Assembly: GCA_007922225.1 (NCBI GenBank)
Contig: ML680003.1
Span: 62,001-126,000 of the forward strand
Source: Emydura subglobosa
Lineage: Eukaryota > Chordata > Testudines > Chelidae
Direction: 5' to 3'
DNA: 64,000 nucleotides
This document shows, in pieces, positions 1-12,423 of the stretch. The translations under genes were made by a program, and so were the position numbers. The number at the start of each line of letters is the position of its first letter. The stretch's first letter is position 1. A model generated the notes under the pieces. It saw nothing but the letters and a program-made list of their open reading frames with translations. It was not told the origin of the DNA and did no database searches.

Positions 1-200
1 GCGGAGCTGTGGGGCAGGAGAGCTGTTTGAATAGCAGCTACAGTGGTCGGCCCTTGGCTGGTTTCGTTTTCGATTCCTCGATAGTCTGCTGCGTAGGGGC
101 TGGTTTGTTTGTGTTGCTCGTCTCTCCTGGTCGTGCGAAGGCTGGCAGCGCCTCCCTGGCACAGCGAGCTGACTGGCGGGTGAGTTTGTTGCATTAGGTT
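1..200 (+). other. CpG-rich stretch with a consensus splice donor; possible non-coding exon
   Basis: The first 180 bases hold more than ten CpG dinucleotides, unlike the CpG-poor sequence after it, and end in a consensus donor (GGCGG before gtgagt, GT at 180-181). This would suit a 5' untranslated first exon at a promoter, either of a gene that starts left of the window or of the CLEC2-like gene. The short open frame there looks like no known protein. Confidence 0.2.
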
Positions 201-780
201 CCTGGCTGGGGCAGCACCCCATTTTGCTATCTCAGTGCCCCCCAGCTGCCCTGAGAAGGGCGGTGCTGGGGGGAGTGTTTCCTCTCTGCTGCCTTGGGAT
301 GGTGGGGGGGCAGGGGGAGTTGCATCTCTCCCGCTGAGCTCAGAAGCTGCTTGCTGGGAGGAAGCTCAGTCACCCACACTGCGGGGCTGCTGCTGCCTCG
401 CCCTGAACAGTGGAGACATGGGGGGCGGGGTCCTGCAGCCCTGACTGCTGTGTTTTGCACGGAGTCGGGGTGGGACTTGAGGCTGTTGCATTGGAGGACC
501 ATCTTGGCGGGGGGGCTGAACTGGTTTGGGGCAGAGGCTGGCGGGGGAGGTCCCAGCGTTATATGATACCGCACGTGTTATTGTGGAACGACACACACCT
601 CCCATATGATGGTTTCCCAGACTGGCCCTTCAAGGATTGTCTCTACGTGGAATAACGGCCTCTGCAACCACTGCTCCTGATTAGCCCCGTCTGTGGACAC
701 TTGACATTCACATGCGAGTGTCATCGTAATTAACTTAAGCCCTTACCTTGTGACCCCCCTATTGCTTTCTTCCTTGCCTC
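200..780. other. G-rich unique-looking sequence, nothing recognised
   Basis: Short overlapping frames on both strands come from GC-rich composition. No splice structure, repeat family or protein similarity was recognised. Confidence 0.4.
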
Positions 781-1190
781 TCCTTTATCCAGGCAGCTGG
801 AGAGGGGGTGTTCTCCTCTTCCAGTCAGTGTCGGAAGGGCACTAGGGGGCGCTGTGCTGCAGGCAGTGGGGGGAGTGGGGGTTTCAGAAGGGGGCAGTCT
901 CCCCAGCAGTCATTTCTTGCCCCCATGCGGTTCTAGGGGGCCTGTGGGGAGCGGGGGTGGGGATCCAGCAGGGGGCAGTCTGCCTTGACTGCCAGTGCTG
1001 AGCCCAATGCCCTAGTGTGGTCCTAGGGGCCTGTGAGGAGTGGGGTTGGGGACTCAGTAGGCAGTCAGTGCAGTCCCCAGTGCGGAGCTAGGGGGTGCTG
1101 TGCTGCAGGGAGTGGGATGGGGGGGCTCAATAAGAGGTGCGCTCCCCTTGCTGTCAGTGCAGCCCCTAGTGCCCCAGAGCTTTAAACTGC
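780..1190. repeat. G-rich minisatellite, imperfect units of about 65-90 bases
   Basis: CTAGGGGG(C/T)GCTGTGCTGCAGG-type blocks followed by GGGAGTGGGG and AGGGGGCAGTCT recur near 840, 930, 1020 and 1087. Units are diverged and truncated. Confidence 0.6.
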
Positions 1191-1195
1191 ATCAC

Positions 1196-1900
1196 TGTAA
1201 CTAATGTAACCCGCTGGCGTTAAGAAAGCCTGGCCCCTTTAAAGCCTTGATCTGAGGAGGAGGAAGGGAGTGACAGGGTGGGTGTGTCTGGAGCTCCTGA
1301 CAAGAGGGCTACAGCGAGCAGGCCCTCACTCAGCGAAGCAGCCGAGAACCTGCTGAGGCCGGGAGGAACAGAGCTGCCGACCAGGGACACCCCAGGACAG
1401 GAGCCTGGAGCAGCACCAATTCAGGGAGGAATTGCCTGAGAAGGACTAACTGGAGCCTGGACCCATTATCCCTGTTGCCCAGAATTGTATGGGTCCATGA
1501 GCACTGGGGCTTGTGACCTTGTGTTGGGAATAAAGGGGGAGGCTGTAGCTAGCTAAGGAGTGAAGTTGTTGCTCTGGGAGGTGGGGGTGCAGAGCTGCAG
1601 AAGAGGGCACTGGAGGGGGGTGTTGGGGAAAGTTCACTGGCACCGAAAGTGACCAGGAGCTCCCAAGACCCACTGCTGGACCGCAACTCTGCCCAGGAGT
1701 CCTGACCTCTGAGCGTAGACGCATTGCTCCGTGTTTGTTATTTCCCTGTTCAGTCTGTGGTACCACTGGGCCTCGTGTTGGAAGTAACCCTCTTTTACCG
1801 CTCCCTGTCTTCCCCTCTGTTCTTCTCTGTTCATCGCTCTGTAAATAAATACTTCTCTTTCCTGTATTCACTGGACTATTGTGTGTGTGTGTGTTTGCGC
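1196..1900 (+). repeat. LTR-like sequence with two polyadenylation hexamers
   Basis: The segment has a CCTTTAAAG box near 1237, AATAAA at 1529-1534, a pyrimidine-rich tract and a second AATAAA at 1844-1849, followed by a GT run at 1881-1895. That arrangement resembles an endogenous retroviral or Gypsy LTR. Clear TG/CA ends and a target duplication were not found, and no retroviral coding sequence adjoins it. A 3' untranslated region is an alternative. Confidence 0.3.
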
Positions 1901-3064
1901 CAGGGTATGTAGAACAGGTGCCCCTGGAGTAGAAGGGACTTTCCCTGCTGCGTTTCTGTGCATGCCATTTCTTGGCCAGAGCTGCCTGGCAGAACAGACT
2001 CCCTCTTGGCCACAAGAACCCTGTAATTACACTAAACTGATGTTAAAAGTTGATCTAGTTACACCGAGGCAAATATTTAATGTAGATGCCTTAAATGATT
2101 TGTTTCCCTTCAACTGATTTAGTTCTAATTCCAGAGTAAACCAGTTGAAGAACACCTACATTAGGGATTTACACTGGTGTAATTGGAAGATCCATTTTAA
2201 AGCCGATTTAGTTACACTGCAACAACGTTTCTAATCTACACAAGCCACTAAATGAGCACATTCCATTTCTTAGCAAGCCGTTGGTTGATGATTGAAAGTT
2301 GCCATTATCCAGTGCTGGCTGACAGTGGAAGTCAGGTTTGCAGTGCTGCAACCAAGGAAGGAATCCCTTTCCAGCACCACAAACTTGCCTGCAGAGGGAG
2401 CTTTCTCCATGGAGTGGAGATGCTGGGAGCTGACGTGCAAATTATTTTAAAAAAACCCCAAAACCATCAATAAATGCAAGCCTGTTGCCAATATCCAGAC
2501 CAATTAATTTTATAGTCAACTGGACGGTATTGATTCCAGGCAAAATGTTTCTTTTCTTTTCTGAAGAGGAGAGGGACATTCTGGCTAAATTCCTAAAAAG
2601 AATTGGCCTCCTTGAAACCGTTCCTTGGACCTGGGCAGTTCTCTTCTTTTACCGTTGTGGTGGGTGAATGAATCCCTGTGTATAATTTCTGTATATCCAT
2701 TTTAGTTTCTAAATCACTGTGGAGTCCAGTGGTGGGGAGAAGGGCCAGGTTTCTGATGAAATGTGATGCTGTTTGTTACACTGATAACACCTCTGCATGT
2801 GTGTTCAGGACTGCAGAAGGAACTAGGGGTACAGAGAAACTCAGACAAACAGCCAACCCTTGAAAATCGGGACTGTTTCTGATTTCAGTTCAGTCCGGTA
2901 GCTGCCAAGGAGAGAGGATCTGGCAGTGGGATCTCTGCAATTGATTGCTGCCTCCAAACTGGACACAACTGCAGCTAGGGAGGAACTGATCAGAGCCCAG
3001 CCTGTGCCCCACAGCATTCGTCTGTCTCGTTGAGTGAAGAGAGATCGGAAAAGGAGTGGATCCC
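1900..3064. other. Upstream region and likely 5' untranslated sequence of the CLEC2-like gene
   Basis: No coding similarity was seen. A lone TAGTTACAC-type fragment of a short transposon lies at about 2030-2230. The 60-100 bases before 3065 are probably 5' untranslated leader. No clear TATA box was identified. Confidence 0.35.
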
Positions 3065-6000
3065 ATGGATTCAGAGCAGCCACTTAATGGAAGACAAGGT
3101 AACCGAAGCTTTGCTGGGTCTGAACATCCTGGAGAGGGACACTATAACTACACCTATACTGCCCTTTGCTGGTTGGCACCAAGAGATTCCTGGGTCACAG
3201 GCCCCCCAGTTCAGACCTGCAGCTGCTATTTTCCAAGCACAGATAGGAGATGATGGCTGTATGGGGGAGCGCTGGTGCTTTGTGGGCTTGCACAGTGTGC
3301 GTATGTCTGACTGGGCTTGTTCCTTCTCAGCTTTACGTTATGGACACATGAGTCAAGTCCAGCATTGCTGCACCTGCTGCACGCCTGGAATCCCACAATG
3401 GGCATTGCTAAGAATAGCTGTGTGGGGGGAAACTAGATAGCTTGTTATGCAAACACAGGTTTCTGTAAACATCAGTGCACATCAGTGCTCCTGTGTGTTC
3501 ATCCGCTGGGCCCTCTGAACTGCTTCTGTCTGGAATATTTTGACATTCATTAAGCATTAAATTCTATAATTGAAGGATTTCAAAGAAACCATTATCTTCT
3601 GCCCAAAGCAGTTTTCATGGAATGGACACAGTCGTTTATTCAACCAGTGCAATGGCACCCTCCATCCAGGGGTCTTCGCACACCTTACAAACAGCCAGAA
3701 ATAATCCTAACCGCTCACGCTGTGAGGTATAGATCATCTGTACGTTACCAAAAGTGAGGAAACTGAGGACCTAGAGAGGTGAGGAGTACAACTTTTAAAG
3801 GTTGCTGAGTCTCACTTTCCAAAGAAAGCTGAAGACTTAGGAGACTAAATGTCATTGATTTCCCCCTCGCCCCCCAACCAATGAAATTTAGGCTCCTCTG
3901 TATCAAAGTGAAGTTACTTTTCAAATGATTAAGTTCCTAAATCACTTTGAGTAAAAGTGTTTCAAAAGCACCTAAGTGATTTGCCAAAAGTGACACAGAG
4001 TCTGTGGTGGAATCAGGCCTGGATTGGTTGGTCTAGACTGGTAAAGAGTGACCAGTGCAGTCCCGAAATTGGGAGCTGGCACGTCTGCTCTCTGAGGGTC
4101 CTATGTGTGTGTGAGAAGGGAAGGAAAATGATCTTTCTTCTACAGTTTGGTGCCTTCGTTATTTTGGCTGGATGTAACTAACTTCAGAAGTAATCACATG
4201 AAGATCCTTAGGGAAGCTAAAAGGAGACAGGGCAGAAGGAGAATCTTGTGGCTAACACACAGGACTCGGGGTCATGAGATCACAGTTATGTAGTCATGCT
4301 TCTGTCGCTCACTCACTGTGATCCAGGGCAAGCTGCTCCTCTCTCTGCCTCAGTTTCCCCATCTGTGAAATGGTGATGATACCTCCTACTGGATGTGCAG
4401 AAAATCTCCGTGATAGCAGAGGGCCTCGAGCACTGGAGGGGAAGGGTCTATGGAAGTGCAAAGTCAGTGACACGTTGGGATTCCCCACAGTTTTCCTGCT
4501 GCTGAGTGTAAACCTGGTTCGTTGTAGTAAATGTGGGAATACAGACCTGTGCGTGTCATACTGTGAGGGGCTCCATGCTGGGAGCACTTTCTCAGCTCGC
4601 CAGCAGCATCAATACTTTATTTGCTTCTCCTCCTATGGCAGCAGGGCCTGAGGTGGGGGGAAATTACGTGGCCTAGTGCAGGGCTTATGAACTGGATGCC
4701 TGGGAGTGTCTGATCTCCTAGGCAGGGGGCACAAGTGTGAAGTAAGGAAGCAGAGACACAGCCCATCCATTCTCCACCTGGGAAGCCAATTGTCAAGGTG
4801 ATGGGTCTTCCCAAAGCAGCAGGCTAATAGAATGCTACCTGGTCTCTGGCAACTTAAATTGCTGCTGGTGCTTAATCCATCTGGTCCCCCCGTCACCACC
4901 CCAGACGACTGAAGGAACATGAACGGGTTTTGTTCTCTTTCAGGTTCTCTGTCTAACCTCAGGCTCTGGAAAGCTGCTGGATGGAAAGCCCCGCTAATCA
5001 TCGGCATTGTAGTCGTAGCCATTGTGGTTGCTGTTGCTGTTACTGTTGCTGTGATATTTTTGCACAGTGAGTTGTCAGCCTTCGCTGCCCCGGTCTGATT
5101 CCCAGCCACACGTTCTCTCCTCCCTAGTCTTTGGCTTCAACAGTCAAACCAGAAATTACACATATGGGATTTTTCCGCTGACTGCCTCTGCTGGTCCCTT
5201 TTTTTTCCCCCCCCCCCCCCCCTTACACTATGACTGCACTGGCCCTTTAACAGACACTAGCTTAAAATAGCCCATCTCTCTGAAAGTGTTTTCCCAGCTA
5301 GTGGGGACAGTCTGTCCACGTGAAGGCTCAGGAGACTCATGGGATCAGATTTTAAAATGCTCGTGGCCAGATTTTCAGCAAAGTTCAGCACCCAGCACAC
5401 TGACCTCTTTGGAAAATCTGGCCCTGAAAGCTCCTGAAACGTCCGGCAGCTACACTGAAAGGTTATGGAGAGAGGAAGTCCGGACACTGTGCGCTATACC
5501 AGAAGGCAAGTCCTCCCAAGCCAACAACAAAAATTCCACCTTTAAACAGGCAAATCTGGGCTTGCATGTAGTATGTGAGCTACCTCAAGGAGAGAGTCAG
5601 TGTCAGTTGGTTCATTGGCACACGAAAGGGATACACACAAGATGGCATGTTTATCAGCTTGCTATAGATTTCTCCCTTGAATTTAGAGAAAGCAAAGGGA
5701 CAAGTCTCTTATCACTGTTACTCTTTTAACTTCAGTGAAGTCTCCTCCAGAATCCCAGATGCCTAATGCCTCTGCAAATGCAAAACTGCCTGCCGCCTGC
5801 TGCCCGGATGACTGGGTCGGGTACAGAGGGAAATGCTACTATTTCTCTGAGACCGAAGGGACCTGGGACTCCAGTCAGAGCTTCTGCTCTTCAATCAATG
5901 CCTCCCTGGCTCGGATTGATACCCAGAAAGACCTGGTATGGAAAAAACAAAAAATAAGACCGGGATAGGCATCAGGGAGCATGTTGGCATGATCTTGTCC

Positions 6001-9000
6001 CAGGTTCCTTCTAGGGCTTTTTTTGATGGAAGATCAGATGGAATGAAAGCTCTGGCAGCTGAATCCTAACTCCAAATAGATACAAATATTTATATATTTT
6101 AAAAAAATCCAGCAGTGCCTATAAGAACATAAGAGGTGCCATACTGGGTCAGACCAATGGTACATCTAGCCCCAGTATCCTGTCTTTGATGGTGGCCAAT
6201 ACCAGAGCTTCAAGGGGAGTGTACAGAACAGGGCAATTATGGAGTGATCCGCCCCCCTGTTTCCATTCCCAGCTTCTGGCAGTCAGAGGCTTAGGGTCAC
6301 AAGCCTGGATTTAAATCCCTGACTATCTTGCTAATAGCCATTAATGGACCTGTCCTCCAGGGACTTATCTAGTTCTTAATGGTAATCTACAAAGGGTTTT
6401 TAAATAAAATTGGATTTATGCCCTTTTTTATTGCTTTGAAGGATAAGGAAGTCCTGAAAAGTCAGCGAAGGCATATATGTGGGGGGGGCTTAAAGATTTT
6501 TTTTCTTATTTAACTGCAGTGACTAACAATCTGACTGTAAAAATCCCTTCTCTCAATTGCAACTTCTTCTGGCTTTTGCCTTGCTGTTATTTCCTTATAT
6601 CTCCAGGGCAGAGAGGTCCTGAATTTCTACTGGGGAAGAGGTGGAACCCATTTTTTACAAACAAACCTTCTCTACCAATCAGAAAGGAAGGAAAGGGCCC
6701 AGTTTCCTTTTATGTTTGTCTTCGCAGGCACCTTTTCGGCTATGAACTCTAGTGCACTAAAGTTGAGAAATTAGAATTCTGAGGTCTATCCACTTTACCG
6801 TGTGTACAGTATGAGCAAACTAATGTCACCACAATCTTTCTAGCCTTGTCTACACTAGGGAATTCTTACAAAATAGCTGCATCTGTTCTATCATCAGTTT
6901 GGCTGTCCTGGTTGGAGCCCTAGTATAGACAAGGATCCAGTGGCTGGATCTACTTTGAACCTCTTTTCAGAAGGTTCGGGTAACAGTGTCAATGATACAG
7001 GAAGCTGCAAGAGTCTATCCTATCCAGGAGCTACCAATGGTACCACTTTTTCAGCTGCACCAAGGGAAACTCTAGGGGAGAAGTATTCAGCCCAATGTTA
7101 ATTAGATTTGCTCTCAGCAGGGTTATAAACTATATTAGAAGTCTAGTTCATAAAGTTACAAGATACCTGCCAGTTTAAATTCTGTCGTCACACCCAACTA
7201 GGAGCACTAAATCCAGGGCAGAAGAAAGATTTTTGTAAAGTCTCCCTGTCACATAAGTGATTTTTGTGACGAGAGAAAACCAGGAAGTTTCAGAGTCAGG
7301 GTGGAGATTTTCCAAAGCTGTCTAAAGCATTTAAGGTAAAATTTTCAAAAATGCCCAAGTCTCATTGACCTTTAGTGGGACGCGGGCTCCAATATCAATG
7401 AAGAGCTTTTGTAAATTTTACCCTTTAAGCACAACTTCCATTAAAATCAGTTCACGGAAGATTTGTACTCAGATCTCACCCAGCAGTTGAGAGGAGGGGA
7501 AGGAACTTTTTTAAACCGAACAGGTACAGAAAAGGATGGAAGAAGAGTGGGAGGGAAAATATTTTAAAGTTTCTTTTTTAAGCAGTTGATAAAGTTGTTT
7601 CCACAGCCCATGGTACGGCCTGGCCTTTTCCCTGCCTTACCACCAGAGGAGGCTCCAGGAGTTTGGTCTGATTAGCCTAACCAAACAAGGCTAAGGAGAG
7701 ATATGATTGCTCTCTCTAAGGGATAAATACCAGGGTGCCAGAGGAATTATTTAAGTTAAGTGCCAATATTGACACAAGAACAAATGGATATAAACTGGTC
7801 ATCAACAAGTTTAGGCTTGAAATTAGATGAAGGTTTCTAATCACCAGAGTTGTGAAGTTCTGGAATAACCTTCCAAGGAGAGAAATGAGGACAAAAAACC
7901 CAACTGGCTTCAAGACACGTATTCCAGTCTTGCCAAGAGTAGAGGGGACTGGACTAGATGATCTCTTGAGGTCCCTTCCAGACCTAGGAGTCTATAAAGA
8001 CTGAGCTTGATAAGTTTATGGAGGGGATGGTAGGATGAGATTGCTTGCAATGGTGCATGGCCCATCTGTGACTGCAAGTAGTAAATATCCACAACAGCCG
8101 GTGATGGGACACGAGATGGGGAGGGCTCTGAGTTACTATAGAGAACTCTTTCCCACGTGTCTGGCTGGTAGGTCTTGCCCACATGCTCAGGATCGAAGTA
8201 ATCACCATATTTGGTGTTGGAAAGGAATTTTCCCCCAGGTCGGATTGGCAGAGACCCTGGGGTTTTTTTGACCTTCCTTTGCAGCATGGGGCATGGGTCA
8301 CTTGCAGGTTTAAACTAGAGTAAATGGTGGATTTTCTGTAACTTGAAATCTTTAAATCATGATCTGAGGACTTCAGTAACTCAGCCAGAGGTTATGGGTC
8401 TATTATAGGAGTGGATGGGTGAAGTTCTGAGGCCTGTGATGGGCCAGAGATCAGACTAGATGATCACAATGGTCCCTTTTGGCCTTAAAGTCTATGAGTA
8501 TTGCAGATAAGTGATATCTGTCCCATTCCTCCATCAGACACCTGCCACTGGGCTCAACAGTAGTGAGTAAGTGTGTTAGCTGGATGTTGCTATTAAGACA
8601 ATTAGCAGCAAAATAGTTAACATTTAGTTCAACATTACTAGGTTTCAGAGTTAACACAAGTGGAGCTGAAATGTGCAGTTCATAGCTAATGTTTGAGGCC
8701 CTCTGCAGATTCAGGGATAATCTATGCTAAGAATTGGATTTGTTTTAGGCAACAGGTCCCCCTGAAGCAGTGACTGAAAATAGCTTAACTGCTTCAACAG
8801 CATTACAGAGTATAATGAATAATGTGCATTTTTTTTAAAGGTGTTCATTATGCAGTATAAAGACGTCTCTGAGTACTGGATTGGCCTGAAGCGAGCATCA
8901 GCACAGCCCTGGAAATGGGTGAATAGGGAACAATTCAACAACCTGTGAGTCCTTTTCTAACTAGTCACTTTGTTGGGTTCCAAATGGAAAAAGGGCTGAA

Positions 9001-9433
9001 TTCGGGTAGATAAAAAAATCATTATTCCTAAAACACTGATTGCTTTTCTCCTTTGTGATGTGTCCCCCTCAGTCTTTGGGGCTCATCCCCCTTGTGACCT
9101 AGCAGATCAGAGGGCTGCATGCCATTCCCTTCCCACCCTTTAATGGGCAACTGAGGTTGAAATGAGACCAATGGTATTTTCTGAAAAGTTCAGTGTGGAT
9201 TTAAGCCCAGATTTTAAAGGTACTTAAACATTCACTTCCAAGACAAATGCCCAGCCCCTGCCTGTCTCTTATCACCAGGGCATCTGTGTTGCAGGTTTAT
9301 GGTAAGAGGAGAAGGCGACTGTGCGTACCTGAGTGATGGCTTTGCTACTTCATCGTGGTGCTCCACAAAGCGATACTGGATCTGCAGCAAGCCTGATGGA
9401 ATGCAAAGAGAGGATGCAATGACAGGGGACTGA
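3065..9433 (+). CDS. CLEC2/Blec-like C-type lectin, type II membrane protein, 5 exons
   Basis: Coding exons are 3065-3098, 4944-5066, 5736-5935, 8841-8944 and 9295-9433. All introns are GT-AG, with splice phases 1,1,0,2, giving 199 residues. Residues 1-28 form a short cytoplasmic tail with no tyrosine motif. Residues 29-51 are a Val/Ile/Ala-rich membrane span and 53-73 a short stalk. The C-type lectin-like domain runs from about 74 to 187: CCPDDW at 74-79, GKCYYF at 84-89, WIGL at 132-135, WKWVN at 143-147, DCAYL at 162-166 and YWICSKP at 181-187. Calcium-binding EPN/QPD motifs are absent, as is usual for this NK-type family. Sequons are at N63 and N107. The start ATG has a good context (cccATGG). 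CLEC2 family proteins are cell-surface ligands of NKR-P1 receptors, and the adjacent KLRB1-like gene supports that role here. CD69 or CLEC2B-like naming is possible; membership of the CLEC2 group is firmer than the exact orthologue. Confidence 0.88.
4235..4400 (+). repeat. Core-SINE/MIR-like copy
   Basis: The line GCCTCAGTTTCCCCATCTGTGAAATGG, preceded by a CTAACACACAGGACTC head, is the typical conserved core and tail of this SINE group. It lies in intron 1 of the CLEC2-like gene. Confidence 0.65.
6118..6385. repeat. CR1-like LINE fragment, antisense
   Basis: ATAAGAACATAAGA followed by CATACTGGGTCAGACCAATGG, and a tail describing GGTGGCCAATACCAG, match a very common sauropsid LINE 3' region read in reverse. 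It lies in intron 3 of the CLEC2-like gene. Confidence 0.65.
7640..8500 (+). repeat. Two CR1-type LINE 3' tails in sense orientation
   Basis: The sequence contains GGACTAGATGATCTCTTGAGG (7950-7971) and, further on, CAGACTAGATGATCACAATGG (8452-8472), the hallmark 3' ends of CR1 elements. The block 7990-8290 between them resembles a related LINE segment. It fills much of intron 3 of the CLEC2-like gene. Confidence 0.7.
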
Positions 9434-9600
9434 AGGGCTGGTAGAACACATCTTGACACAGCTGCTTGACACTCCAAATGCTGCTCAATAAGATCTTCAG
9501 TAGAGCTTTACCTATTTTTTTTTAAATAAGCCTCTGTTCTAACTTGCTGTCTGTTGTGGCCCCTGTATAGCCCTCCCCTTCCTAGTTGTGTAACTAAGAC
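9434..9600 (+). terminator. Probable 3' untranslated region of the CLEC2-like gene
   Basis: No exact AATAAA follows the stop. The nearest variants are AATAAG hexamers at about 9487 and 9526, so the true cleavage site is uncertain. Confidence 0.3.
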
Positions 9601-9870
9601 CTGGTCTACATTTAAAAGCTAGGTCAATGTAGCTACAGTGCTTGTGGGAGTGAAAAATTCTCACCCCGACCACTATAGCTGGACCAACCTAGTCCCCTGT
9701 GTAGACACAACTAAGTTGACCTAGCTACTGTCACTTGGGAAGGCAATGTTCCTACAGCGATGGGAAAATCCCTTCTGCTACTATAGGATGTGTCTATGCT
9801 GTGCGGTTATGCCAGCATAGCTATGGCACTGTAGCTCTGCTGTCGTAGTCCCCATACCATAGACATGGAT
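9598..9870. mobile_element. Harbinger-like MITE
   Basis: It starts with GACCTGGTCTACAT and contains the paired internal TGTGTAGACACAACTAAGTTGACC. This is one of many elements in the window with GGTCTACACT-type termini. The right end is diffuse. Confidence 0.5.
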
Positions 9871-9974
9871 TAAAACCCCTTCCTAGCTCCCACTGCTGTT
9901 GTCTGTCAGGGTGAGTCTACACTGCAATTGGGGGATGTGATTAAAGCTTGGGGACCAAAGATTAAAGTTGCCTT

Positions 9975-10007
9975 GGGTATGTCGACATGAATTATGTCGA
10001 CATACCC
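9975..10007. repeat. Perfect 14-base inverted repeat around a 5-base spacer
   Basis: The arm GGGTATGTCGACAT (9975-9988) and its exact reverse complement (9994-10007) flank GAATT. The arms resemble PIF/Harbinger terminal repeats placed head to head. Confidence 0.8.
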
Positions 10008-12049
10008 TCACCTCGGATGTGCTGGCAGAGCGGGAAGGCAGCACTACTTAAAGACAGGTTGAGACAATCCTAAGCAGCAAAAGGCGCAGAAGATCCACTG
10101 CAATTAGGGATGTGGATGTGAAACAGCTGCTCCCATGCACCCTCCCAAAGGAAGAAAGCTGCGGCTGTGGGTTTTCTTCGACTCTTGCAGAACCAGGCTC
10201 CGTTAGGAGACAGCATGAGCTAACATTGTGCAACCGTTGTGAATTAAGGCTAACTGGGATTGGAATCCAAACTCATCGAAGGGCCCCTTGTTAAGGCTTC
10301 TAGCTCATTTAGTGCTGTCTCCTGCATATGGTCACCTTTGTTGCATTGTCTCATGGATCAAAATGTGGTAGCTTCACCTTTGATGGCGAATCTCCTTTGT
10401 GGAACCAAAAAGATAATTAAAGAGGGCCAGAAATGAGATGCAGGTTAAAATGGAAATCGAAATGTCTGTACGTTTGAGAGTGTTAGGGGCTTGCTGTGCT
10501 TATTGAGACTGTAAAGGGAAGGCCAAGAGTGCGTGCTGGCCAGAAGTTGATATCTAGCTAGATTTGCTAGAAGAGTTATAGAGGCACCACCATGGGCAGT
10601 CAGGAATTCCTGCCCTTGCGAAGAGGCTGTGGAGATGCTCAGGAGAGATGTTTGCCCTTATGAGAAGGCATCAGGTTGTGTACTCTGTACTAGCAATAAG
10701 GAATTGTGGATAGGTGTCACCATTGCATTCTTGCCATGAGAATTTGCTTACAAACTCATCAGCAGATTAGACACCTTTAATGTAATTGAGACATCTTTCA
10801 AGATGAATTGCAGGCAGAGAAGCTTAAGTATGTAGAATCCTTTTGATTGCACTTGACTGTCACTGAGTTTCTAGTCAGTGAGAAAACAAACCACCAAATC
10901 TGTTTCAGGGTAAGCGGGCGGGGGGTTTCCTGACGTTGCTAAAGAAATTTAGATAAGGAGAAAGGGCAATGTTTGTGTAACATCCTTAGACTTAGAGCCT
11001 TAGTATGCTTTAGGTTCTTTTGCAAATGTTGCTTAAGAGCTTAATTCCCCTTGGACTTGCTTGCCAACTATGTTAAAAATATTTTCATGGAGGATAAGAT
11101 GCACACTATCCCCTGGTTTGAGGTGGCTGGGTATTTTCTAGCTGCACCATGTATTCAAACGATGGTGGCTGAATTTAAATAATTGAAATGTATAAAGTCT
11201 TACAACTAATGAAAAATGAATCATGATGCCCTGGAGAGTTCACTGTCACCATTAGTATCATATGTAACGATTTGCTGTTTATGACTTTTGTTTTTTAAAG
11301 TTTGATATTACTTTGTCAGTGTTATATGCTAACGGTAAACCCCCCCCAAAAAAACCCTTGGTTTTTTCCTTCTGTTGTAGTTTGCTCACAGTCATAGAGT
11401 TTAAGGCTAGACAGTCCCTCTTGTTTTATTCAATCTGTCTTTCCTCATTCTAACTTAAAAACAATTGAAAACTTTCTAATGAAAAGTTTGTCAGAAAATA
11501 GGATTTAGTTGAACATCTAATTTTTTTGGCAGAAACTTCATTTTCAATTACTTCATCTTTTAGTTTTCTAAAGGTGTCCCCCCTCCCCCCCCCAACACAA
11601 TTTCAGGGGTAAGCCCCAATGTTTTTCAGAATTTTGTAAATGTTTTGAAATTGTGTCCTTTTTTTGTTCTTCTCTCCACTTTCTGGCTGCCTTCCAACTT
11701 CTGCCAAGTGGAAAACAGGTAAGAGTGTTTCTGAAAATACTACTTTGTGTTAAATTAACATTTAAAAGTGAAAGTTATTTAAAAAAATATTTCCCCCACC
11801 CCTTCACAGAAACATACAAATCCTTTCTCATTCACTGTCTCCAAAGTGGAAGACATTGGGAACGAGTAAGAACATATCAGAGGGGAAAGAAGTTTTGCAT
11901 TTACATTTTTCCATGTTTCAAAATGTTTGAAAAGGGATTTTTTTCTGTGAAAACTTTTGCAGGACAAAGCACTGCTTTTCCAGCTAGTTCTAGTCTGTAT
12001 TGTTTTTGATCTCCTTTTATGTATGCCTCTGTGTTACCTATTTTCTGTA

Positions 12050-12150
12050 TTACTGCATCTGAAGAAGAGAGCTGAAGTCTCTCAAAAGCTTATGCCTGCA
12101 AATATTAAATTTGTTAGTCTTTAAAGTGCCACAGAACTCTCGTTGTTTTT
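12050..12150 (+). repeat. Interspersed repeat tail with TTTGTTAGTCTTTAAAGTGC
   Basis: The segment CTTATGCCTGCAAATATTAA followed by TTGTTAGTCTTTAAAG and CTCGTTGTTTTT is the same family that forms the palindrome at 46448-46602. Confidence 0.65.
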
Positions 12151-12417
12151 ACGTATTGGTTTATTTTAATTTTTTTCCATGGCCTAGCTCCACCTGATAG
12201 GCCAGAGAAGACACTGCAGTATCTAGGTTTGCCAGAGAACACCCTAATCTTCTGCTGTGTAAATAGAGTGGAGACCAGGGCTGGGAGAAAGGTGGATTTG
12301 AGACTAGTTGAGTGGCTCTTCCATGCTATCCCAGCAGGGAAACGCCCACTGCAAGGATTAAAATGGGGGGGGGGGAGGAGATAATATACTAATCAGTGGT
12401 ATAAACTCAATACAAGG

Positions 12418-12423
12418 TTTATT
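12418..12423 (-). terminator. AATAAA polyadenylation signal, KLRB1-like gene
   Basis: TTTATT on the + strand reads AATAAA on the minus strand, about 375 bases past the TAA stop, a reasonable 3' untranslated length. A weaker ATTAAA lies closer, at 12769-12774. Confidence 0.4.

Noticed and set aside
1446..2015. Minus-strand open frame of 189 codons
   Set aside because: It runs antisense through LTR-like and GT-repeat sequence, has no family resemblance and no splice context.
4633..5109. Minus-strand open frame of 158 codons overlapping the CLEC2-like membrane exon
   Set aside because: It is the antisense shadow of the GTT/GCT-rich membrane-span exon, which itself joins in frame to four others.
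9278..9294. Alternative acceptor CAG at 9276-9278 for the last CLEC2-like exon
   Set aside because: Its use shifts the frame and destroys the DCAYL and YWICSKP residues; the acceptor before 9295 keeps them.
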